A stretch of DNA of 5,890 nt, from NCBI GenBank assembly GCA_030608985.1, contig JAUWDC010000088.1, forward strand, positions 1 through 5,890. Direction: 5' to 3'. The notes below the pieces were generated by a model. The model saw only the letters and a program-made list of their open reading frames with translations, did not search any database and had not been told where the DNA came from. Shown piece by piece: positions 1 to 4,257 of this stretch. The position numbers and the translations under genes were made by a program. This stretch comes from Desulfobia sp. GTDB lineage: Bacteria; Desulfobacterota; Desulfobulbia; Desulfobulbales; SURF-16. The stretch's first letter is position 1; every line of letters starts with the position of its first letter.

Positions 1-355
1 GAAGGGCATTTTTTATAGCCAGAACAATTTTATCATAAGAAGGTGGTTTTTCTATAAAATCATAGGCACCCATTTTTGTTGCCTGAACAGCAGTTTCAAT
101 AGTGCCATGTCCGGAAACCATAATAACAGGCAGGTGTGGGAATTGTTCTTTGATAATAGGCAAAGCCTCCATACCATCCATACCCGGCATCCAGATATCA
201 AGGAGAACAAGGTCAATATTCTCTTCCTCTAGAGATCGCAATCCTTCTTCAGCAGAACCAACAGCCAGGGTTTTAAATCCCTCGTCAGACAAGATGCCTG
301 CTACTGATTCCCTGATGCTTTCTTCGTCATCAATTATGAGTATTCTTTTCGACAT
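1..355 (-). CDS. ntrX: NtrX-type response regulator, N-terminal receiver domain (partial, 3' end outside window)
   Basis: The open frame runs from an ATG at 355 to the window edge (118 complete codons, no stop), so only the receiver domain is visible. It starts MSKRILIIDDEES, giving the acidic pair D9/D10. The phospho-acceptor is D53 in LLDIWMPGMDG, the conserved Ser is S81 in VSGHG, and the conserved Lys is K103 in FIEKP. The stretch SGHGTIETAVQATKMGAYDF followed by IEKP is typical of NtrC/NtrX-class regulators, which normally continue into a sigma-54-interacting AAA+ domain and a Fis-type HTH; those parts are not in the window. The gene follows the kinase ntrY after 69 nt on the same strand, which supports NtrX over other NtrC-class members. 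No clear Shine-Dalgarno is seen; a 13-bp perfect palindrome (356-368, arms ATGATG/CATCAT) directly precedes the ATG. Family assignment is firm; NtrX rather than a paralogue is inferred from context. Confidence 0.9.
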   Translation of the reverse strand, partial: MSKRILIIDDEESIRESVAGILSDEGFKTLAVGSAEEGLRSLEEENIDLVLLDIWMPGMDGMEALPIIKEQFPHLPVIMVSGHGTIETAVQATKMGAYDFIEKPPSYDKIVLAIKNAL

Positions 356-390
356 ATGATGCCATCATTATTAAGTTTCTATAGCTGATT

Positions 391-418
391 CCGAAATCCG
401 AAATCCAAAATCCAAAAT
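391..418. repeat. Four tandem 7-bp units in the ntrY-ntrX gap
   Basis: Two CCGAAAT units are followed by two CCAAAAT units, with no spacer. The array occupies nearly half of the 69-nt gap between ntrY and ntrX and lies outside both reading frames. On the coding strand it reads as repeated ATTTTGG then ATTTCGG. Short heptameric arrays of this type occur dispersed in several bacterial genomes; I cannot tell from one copy whether this one belongs to such a family. It has no dyad symmetry and does not look like a terminator. Confidence 0.8.
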
Positions 419-424
419 CTTTGC

Positions 425-2641
425 TCAACTGTAAGCCAATGGCAGCTCGACTATAAATCGTGCGCCATGTGGTTCGTTATCTTTCACCCTGATATAGCCG
501 CCATGATCTGAAATTATGGTGCTTGCTATGGCAAGACCTAACCCTGTTCCCGTTTTTTTTCTTGAGAAGTACGGTTCAAAAAGATGATGTTTATCATCAT
601 CGTTAATACCTTGGCCATTATCCTTTACTTCAAGAAGGACATGCTTCTGATCTTCATCTAAAGATATTATAACATCGATACACCCTTCATTCCCACTTTC
701 ATTCACAGCGCAAACAGCATTATCCAATAAATTTATCAGAACTCTTTTGAGTTGTTTCAAGTCAAAAGAAAAACGAGGAACAGCGGCATCAGATATTAAA
801 TTAAAATTAATTGACCTATTTGCTTCAGTAAAAAGAACCATGGCGTCTTGCGCCATTTCTTCAAAATTATTCATGTCCTTCTGAACAGCAGGCATCTTGG
901 CAAAGCTGGAGAATTCTGTAACAAGACGTTTCAGCTCATCAACCTGATTAATAATTGTCTTTGTACACTGGTCAAAAATCTCTCCATTTTCCGCAAGATT
1001 TTCCAAATATCTTTTACGCAGTCTTTGGGCTGATAGCTGTATTGGAGTCAGGGGGTTTTTCACCTCGTGGGCAATACGGCGTGCAACTTCTCTCCAGGCT
1101 GCCATTCGCTGGGCTTTTTCCAATTCTGTGAGATTATCAAAAACAAGAACAACACCAAGTTCTTGTCCCTCGTCATCAACAAGCCTTGTCATATTTACCC
1201 GAAGGGAAAAAGATTCATCTCCGACAGTAAGTCGAAGAGGTAGTTCTATAGAACTTTTCCCGGACTTCTCTAGTTCTTCATAAAAATTATCAAGAACAGT
1301 TCGATGTTCACCGTTCAGTATTTTCCGATAATCCTGATTCAAAACCAAATTGGTATCAATATGCAACAAATCAACAGCGAATTGATTTACAGTAGTAATT
1401 CGACCATCTGCATCCAAGGAGATAACACCTGCAGGAACGTTCTGGAGAATAATCTCCGTGTATCGTCTTCGATTATCAAGCTCAAGATTGCTGAGATTTA
1501 ATTCTTCACGACCGGCCAGAAGATCACGAGTCATTTTATTAAATGAGTCCACAAGGGTTCCCATCTCATCTCCGGAGTCTTTTTCAAGAACAAAATCAAG
1601 GTCACCTTCTGCAACCCTGACTGTCGCATCTGCCAACTTTGCAATTGGAACAGCAAGCCCTCGTGCCACATAAAAACCAAACCATATTGCGCAAAAAATA
1701 ATAAGGAGAGTAACTATGAGAAGCATGACCAAAAAACTGGTTTTTATTGGCTGTTTTAGGAGCATCAACTGCCTGTAACCTTCAAGGCCATGGGTGATAA
1801 CCTCCATTCTTTCCAACTTACTCTGTGGAATGAGCCGGGAAGTTACCAGCACATGAGGATTTTCCTTTCCTGTTCCAATAACAACGGGTGTCAAGGCCTG
1901 AACCAGTTCGCCACCCGGAACAGACTGAATAAACCCCTGATTTTCTTTTCCTTCAAGTGCAAGACGCAGCTGATCTGCCGGTACTATCAAGAGATCTGCA
2001 GCATCTTCAATGTCCTCACCAAGAACCTGAACCTTTGAAACCCGCTGTGGGGTAATGATCTCTAATCGTGACAAGCCATGGCTATTAAGAATATCTGCAA
2101 GGAAGAGATCGAGGTAATTATCGGTCAACTTCTTATAGCGCTTTGACTCAAGTTGATTGGCTGTTGTACTTCCAAGCCTTTGCACTTCATTTCTCTCATT
2201 CTGGTATACTTCCCTGGCAATATCCAGTGATTCGACGAGAGACTGTTCGACGTTAATATTAAACCAATAATCCATGCTGGTAGACACAAACTGCAAGGAA
2301 ATAAAAAATAAAAGGGTTGTAGGTATTAAAGAGAGGGAGACAAAAGAAATAACCAGTTTTGTACGCAGTTTGGTCCCTAAAATCTTCCTTTTTCTCTCAA
2401 AAACCAGCTGAACGAGATTTCGCAGGACAAGAAAAACAATGAGAAGCAATAGGAGGATATTGAAATTGATCAAGACAAAAACAAGGACGTTGCCACTGAC
2501 TGGAAATGGGACAGCGCCAAGCTGAAAAACCTTACTTTCAAGGAACCCCAGAAAAACAACCAGAACAAGACAAATCAAGATAATTATCCTGATTCTCCTC
2601 TGCTTATGAATGTCCCGTTCTTGTCTATGTAAAGTTTCCAT
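425..2641 (-). CDS. ntrY: NtrY-type membrane sensor histidine kinase
   Basis: This 738-residue kinase probably phosphorylates the adjacent NtrX. Visible order: a basic N-terminus, then hydrophobic membrane segments at about 17-36, 50-75 and 95-117; an extracytoplasmic sensor region at about 118-300; a fourth membrane segment at about 302-325; a HAMP linker at about 325-375; and a PAS domain at about 393-500. The HisKA H-box is IAHEVKNPLTP with H525 as phospho-acceptor. The ATPase domain has an N-box around N637-N641 (INLLDNA), a G1 box D674-N-G-Q-G, an F-box FEPYF (688-692) and a G2 box GTGLGLA (698-704). All catalytic boxes are intact. Several membrane spans plus HAMP, PAS and kinase is the usual NtrY layout, and the length fits. 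The ATG at 2641 is the only start upstream of the first membrane segment and an in-frame stop lies close upstream; its Shine-Dalgarno is weak. The 5' side carries an inserted element that separates it from the DUF4390 gene, so its expression may have changed. Confidence 0.93.
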   Translation of the reverse strand: METLHRQERDIHKQRRIRIIILICLVLVVFLGFLESKVFQLGAVPFPVSGNVLVFVLINFNILLLLLIVFLVLRNLVQLVFERKRKILGTKLRTKLVISFVSLSLIPTTLLFFISLQFVSTSMDYWFNINVEQSLVESLDIAREVYQNERNEVQRLGSTTANQLESKRYKKLTDNYLDLFLADILNSHGLSRLEIITPQRVSKVQVLGEDIEDAADLLIVPADQLRLALEGKENQGFIQSVPGGELVQALTPVVIGTGKENPHVLVTSRLIPQSKLERMEVITHGLEGYRQLMLLKQPIKTSFLVMLLIVTLLIIFCAIWFGFYVARGLAVPIAKLADATVRVAEGDLDFVLEKDSGDEMGTLVDSFNKMTRDLLAGREELNLSNLELDNRRRYTEIILQNVPAGVISLDADGRITTVNQFAVDLLHIDTNLVLNQDYRKILNGEHRTVLDNFYEELEKSGKSSIELPLRLTVGDESFSLRVNMTRLVDDEGQELGVVLVFDNLTELEKAQRMAAWREVARRIAHEVKNPLTPIQLSAQRLRKRYLENLAENGEIFDQCTKTIINQVDELKRLVTEFSSFAKMPAVQKDMNNFEEMAQDAMVLFTEANRSINFNLISDAAVPRFSFDLKQLKRVLINLLDNAVCAVNESGNEGCIDVIISLDEDQKHVLLEVKDNGQGINDDDKHHLFEPYFSRKKTGTGLGLAIASTIISDHGGYIRVKDNEPHGARFIVELPLAYS

Positions 2642-2660
2642 ATCCAGCTAGCTAGTGGTA

Positions 2661-2668
2661 AACATTAT
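2661..2668. repeat. Target-site duplication, ntrY-side copy (AACATTAT)
   Basis: This 8-bp sequence is identical to 2836-2843. The other copy directly abuts the GTTAC end of the foldback section at 2835, which defines the element as 2669-2835. AT-rich sequence makes a chance match somewhat likelier than for a random 8-mer, but the homologous element at 4091-4249 has the same arrangement. Confidence 0.75.
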
Positions 2669-2671
2669 GCA

Positions 2672-2701
2672 TTTATTCAGACAAAGGCTAATAAGTTTCA
2701 A
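2672..2701 (-). promoter_or_regulatory. Weak sigma-70-like promoter candidate in the tail of copy 2, facing ntrY
   Basis: On the minus strand a TTGAAA box (2701-2696) is followed after 18 nt by AATAAA (2677-2672), matching the consensus -35 at 5 of 6 and the -10 at 4 of 6 positions. Initiation would fall near 2665, about 24 nt before the ntrY ATG. The region is AT-rich, so such matches arise easily by chance. Confidence 0.2.
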
Positions 2702-2713
2702 ATTCTCCATAAT

Positions 2714-2835
2714 GTAACTATGCAGCAGTGCTCCAGATGGGTGCAAGCGGGGCTACGATGACACCGCTTCGCTGTTATAGTACACTATGTGAGTAGACCC
2801 GATCGTGCGCAGATGGGGTGCTGCTGCATAGTTAC
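2714..2835. repeat. Foldback section of copy 2 with perfect 15-bp inverted repeat ends
   Basis: GTAACTATGCAGCAG at 2714-2728 is the exact reverse complement of 2821-2835. The interior is imperfectly complementary: ATAGT/ACTAT at 2777-2781 and 2784-2788 form the tip, and CACGATC (minus strand, 2807-2801) faces GCTTGC (minus strand, 2748-2743) as in copy 1. An alternative small hairpin pairs AAGCGG (2745-2750) with CCGCTT (2764-2769). No T-run follows either arm, so it does not look like an intrinsic terminator. Confidence 0.9.
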
Positions 2836-2843
2836 AACATTAT
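2836..2843. repeat. Target-site duplication, DUF4390-side copy (AACATTAT)
   Basis: This is the second copy of the 8-bp repeat at 2661-2668. It overlaps the TAA stop codon of the DUF4390 gene (2840-2842), so the insertion occurred just past the coding region and left the protein intact. Confidence 0.75.
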
Positions 2844-3415
2844 CTGATAAATTTAAGCTCTGTCCATTCAGTATTAAATTCCAGGAAATTCCGGAATGGA
2901 ATGATGTAATGGAATTTAAGGGGTAAAATCTTTTTGCCTAATCTAACCTTTGTTCGAATTGTATATTGTTGGTCAGGTTTAAGACTGGCAAGATCTGTTA
3001 TGAAGAGATCATTTACTTCAGACATGAGACTTTTCGCCTCTTGAAGATCACGCACCTTAATGACTCTCTCATCCTGTTCATCGAACTTTAAGCTGTATTC
3101 TTCTTTTAAGGTGTCGTAGGAGAATGTGTGGTCAAAATCAAAAGAGATAATCTTTTTTTCCGCGAGACCGGCCTTGTCTTGAAAAAGTGTAATGTAGAAG
3201 GTGAAAGTAATCGGGATACCTGAATCAATCCCTTTCTCCATTTCTTCAGTAAATGCATCCTTCATGCGGAAATAGAGAAGTAAGCTTTCTTCCGAGTTCA
3301 TAACCGCCATATCATAAATGGAAACATCCTCTTTTCCATAGGCAGATGTATTCACACTCATCAAAGCAAGGAATAGAAATCCAACCTTCACTATAGTATT
3401 CAAATTTTGTAACAT
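2840..3415 (-). CDS. DUF4390-type secreted protein upstream of ntrY
   Basis: The 191-residue product begins with a likely signal peptide: K10, a hydrophobic core VGFLFLALMSV (11-21) and a small-residue region around SAYG (24-27). The mature part is predicted to lie outside the cytoplasmic membrane. It shows the DUF4390 pattern as I know it: an opening beta-rich stretch, a GIPITFTFYITLF segment (66-78), a Tyr-rich DTLKEEYSLKF segment, an 'L.EA..L...' helix (QEAKSLM), and a C-terminal half ending in FNTEWTEL with an aromatic near the end. DUF4390 genes commonly precede ntrY in other proteobacteria, and the position here agrees. The molecular function is unknown; a periplasmic role next to the NtrY sensor domain is a guess. 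The ATG at 3415 is 11 nt after the stop of the upstream gene, with a modest GAGAG behind it, so the two genes probably share a transcript. Confidence 0.75.
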   Translation of the reverse strand: MLQNLNTIVKVGFLFLALMSVNTSAYGKEDVSIYDMAVMNSEESLLLYFRMKDAFTEEMEKGIDSGIPITFTFYITLFQDKAGLAEKKIISFDFDHTFSYDTLKEEYSLKFDEQDERVIKVRDLQEAKSLMSEVNDLFITDLASLKPDQQYTIRTKVRLGKKILPLKFHYIIPFRNFLEFNTEWTELKFIR

Positions 3416-3426
3416 ACTCTCATTTA

Positions 3427-4089
3427 CTAATCTATTGGTTCAAGAAAATAGGAAGTTTCCCATAAAAGCGAGTCATCTGGAGCAATATCACGGACTTCGA
3501 TAAATTTTTCGACCAGTGCATCATGAATAATACCCTGGAGATCCTCAACAATTTCCCCAACTGCTTCTATATCAGGAATTTCCAGGTAAAAATGGATGTG
3601 ATCCGGGGCCATCCAGAGCAGTACCGTTTTCCCGGACAGGAGTGTCCCGCAGGTCAGGAAAGCATCATGAAGGTACGAAAGATAGCGTCCACTGTTGGCA
3701 AACAGCGGTACTCTTTCTTTAACAACCCAGACTACGTGAAATCTATTCTTGATCGGCCGGCCATTCTTTTTATCTCCATACGCCCCGCATCCACCGTTCC
3801 GCAGACACCTGCCGTAAAGAATATTATCTACAACTTCTGTAAAATATTTAGATTTCTCTTCACATACGGTAACAATATCTATACCTGTTCTTTTTTTCCC
3901 ATCACCGACCAGACTCAAGGACGGCTGAAAAGCCTGACACTTGAACGCATCTCTCTCTCCCTGTTGATTAAGAATCCCGCAGATAAAAGATTCACGCATA
4001 GCCTGATCGATACAAATCCGGCAGTCTTTATTTGGCTCATCTCTTTTATGGATTTTGCAATGAGTACAGCGTGATTGCCCTGATTTCAT
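3427..4089 (-). CDS. Cys-rich protein with IS200/Y1-transposase-like domain lacking the nucleophile helix
   Basis: The 220-residue protein has two parts. Residues 1-60 hold a possible zinc site, CTHC at 8-11 and CRIC at 23-26 (C8, C11, C23, C26), with further Cys at 37 and 51. Residues about 113-218 follow the IS200/IS605 TnpA (HUH endonuclease, Y1) fold: RFHVVWVVKERVPLF, then a helix, then APDHIHFYLEIP with the metal-binding H164-x-H166, then a long helix and LLWETSYFLEPID, which aligns with the family's 'W..S.F.STVG' strand. The protein stops there (tandem TAG TAA). In IS200-type TnpA the catalytic Tyr sits on the next helix, roughly ten residues later, so it is missing. This suggests a domesticated, DNA- or RNA-binding or otherwise non-transposing protein rather than an active transposase. 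The ATG at 4089 lies in the second copy of a target-site duplication, has no Shine-Dalgarno, and overlaps the stop of the small ORF upstream (ATGA). No DNA-level ends of an IS200 element are seen. Domain call moderate, function unknown. Confidence 0.7.
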   Translation of the reverse strand: MKSGQSRCTHCKIHKRDEPNKDCRICIDQAMRESFICGILNQQGERDAFKCQAFQPSLSLVGDGKKRTGIDIVTVCEEKSKYFTEVVDNILYGRCLRNGGCGAYGDKKNGRPIKNRFHVVWVVKERVPLFANSGRYLSYLHDAFLTCGTLLSGKTVLLWMAPDHIHFYLEIPDIEAVGEIVEDLQGIIHDALVEKFIEVRDIAPDDSLLWETSYFLEPID

Positions 4090-4090
4090 C
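4083..4090. repeat. Target-site duplication, downstream copy (ATTTCATC)
   Basis: Identical to 4250-4257 and directly abutting the GTAAGCG end of copy 1. On the coding strand it reads GATGAAAT and provides the present start codon (4089-4087) of the Y1-like gene and the stop (4088-4086) of the small ORF that crosses the element. Confidence 0.85.
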
Positions 4091-4256
4091 GTAAGCGTCC
4101 ACAGGCACCGAATCTTGCCACGATCAGGGCGCCCGACATAGAGGGGCTATAGTCGCCCGCCCTGCTTGCGGCAATCTCCGGCACCTGTAAACGCTTACAG
4201 AGTAAAGAGTTACGCGCAAATGTGGCGGTATTGACCAGTGATTGGTTAAATTTCAT
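4086..4256 (-). CDS. 56-codon ORF created by the insertion, bridging hflX and the Y1-like gene
   Basis: The ATG (4256-4254) overlaps the hflX stop as ATGA and has a good ribosome binding site AAGGAG four bases upstream. I infer this was the original start of the Y1-like gene. Only the first three codons (MKF) are native; the remaining 53 codons are read from the inserted element. The frame ends in TGA (4088-4086), which overlaps the duplicated ATG of the Y1-like gene, again as ATGA. The peptide has no recognisable domain and is not expected to have a function of its own, but its translation could deliver ribosomes to the downstream start by termination-reinitiation. Its existence as an expressed peptide is inferred from the start signals only. 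Confidence 0.45.
   Translation of the reverse strand: MKFNQSLVNTATFARNSLLCKRLQVPEIAASRAGDYSPSMSGALIVARFGACGRLR
4091..4198. repeat. 108-bp imperfect palindrome inside copy 1
   Basis: The outer arms 4091-4119 and 4170-4198 are complementary at 22 of 29 positions, starting with GTAAGCGT/ACGCTTAC paired by eight bases. Pairing resumes after an asymmetric loop (CACGATC at 4119-4125 facing GCTTGC at 4164-4169) with AGGGCG/CGCCCT and CGACATAG/CTATAGTCG, leaving AGGGG as the tip. Nearly the whole section folds into one long hairpin. Confidence 0.88.
4091..4249 (+). mobile_element. MITE-like non-autonomous insertion, copy 1 (159 bp)
   Basis: The element is flanked by an exact 8-bp repeat (ATTTCATC at 4083-4090 and 4250-4257). 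It begins GTAAGCGTCCACAGG, has a GC-rich foldback section (4091-4198) and a 51-bp tail (4199-4249) ending TTGGTTAA. Excising it with one repeat rebuilds a clean junction: AAGGAG, then ATG overlapping the hflX stop, then the rest of the Y1-like gene in frame (MKSGQSRCTHC). That reconstruction is strong evidence for insertion. GTAAGCG ends and 8-bp duplications are typical of the IS66 family; no transposase gene or fragment is recognisable here, so mobilisation in trans is inferred. It is homologous to the element at 2669-2835, in opposite orientation. Confidence 0.82.
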
Positions 4257-4257
4257 C
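4250..4257. repeat. Target-site duplication, hflX-side copy (ATTTCATC)
   Basis: Copy of 4083-4090. It contains the hflX stop (4255-4253) and the overlapping ATG at 4256. Confidence 0.85.

Larger units (their letters stand above)
2669..2835 (-). mobile_element. MITE-like non-autonomous insertion, copy 2 (167 bp)
   Basis: The element lies between the DUF4390 gene and ntrY, flanked by the 8-bp direct repeat AACATTAT. Read on the minus strand it opens with GTAACTATGCAGCAG (2835-2821), runs through a foldback section closed by the exact inverse at 2728-2714, and ends in a 45-bp AT-rich tail (2713-2669). It has no coding capacity for a transposase. Its first 51 bases match copy 1 (4091-4141) at 33 positions without gaps, including GCACC, CACGATC and ACATAG, so the two are homologous and lie in opposite orientations. 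Removing the element and one repeat leaves 23 nt between the DUF4390 stop and the ntrY start, a normal operon spacing. The 5'-GTAA end and 8-bp duplication resemble IS66-family elements; that assignment is inference. Confidence 0.75.

Noticed and set aside
356..368. 13-bp palindrome ATGATG-C-CATCAT as an operator before ntrX
   Set aside because: It is short, made of a simple ATG/CAT pattern, and matches no operator known to me; it may be chance.
391..418. CRISPR-like array
   Set aside because: Units are 7 bp and directly adjacent, without spacers or cas genes.
2714..2835. Element limited to the 15-bp inverted repeats with a TA or other immediate target duplication
   Set aside because: The bases next to both inverted repeats do not form a direct repeat beyond the palindrome itself, whereas an exact 8-bp repeat appears when the 45-bp tail is included, matching the layout of copy 1.
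2714..2835. Integron attC site
   Set aside because: TAAC...GTTA ends and overall size are superficially similar, but GTTRRRY/RYYYAAC core sites are not met, and there is no cassette array or integrase.
3523..4074. Plus-strand 183-codon open frame opposite the Y1-like gene
   Set aside because: It has no recognisable domain and mirrors a minus-strand gene with clear family motifs; it is most likely a shadow frame.
4091..4198. Intrinsic terminator after hflX
   Set aside because: The hairpin lacks a following U-run on the transcribed strand, is far longer than usual, and is accounted for by the insertion with its 8-bp duplication.
2714..4198. Palindromes as REP sequences mobilised by the neighbouring Y1-like protein
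   Set aside because: IS200/REP-type tyrosine transposases do not make target duplications, while both elements have 8-bp ones, and the Y1-like protein lacks its catalytic Tyr region.
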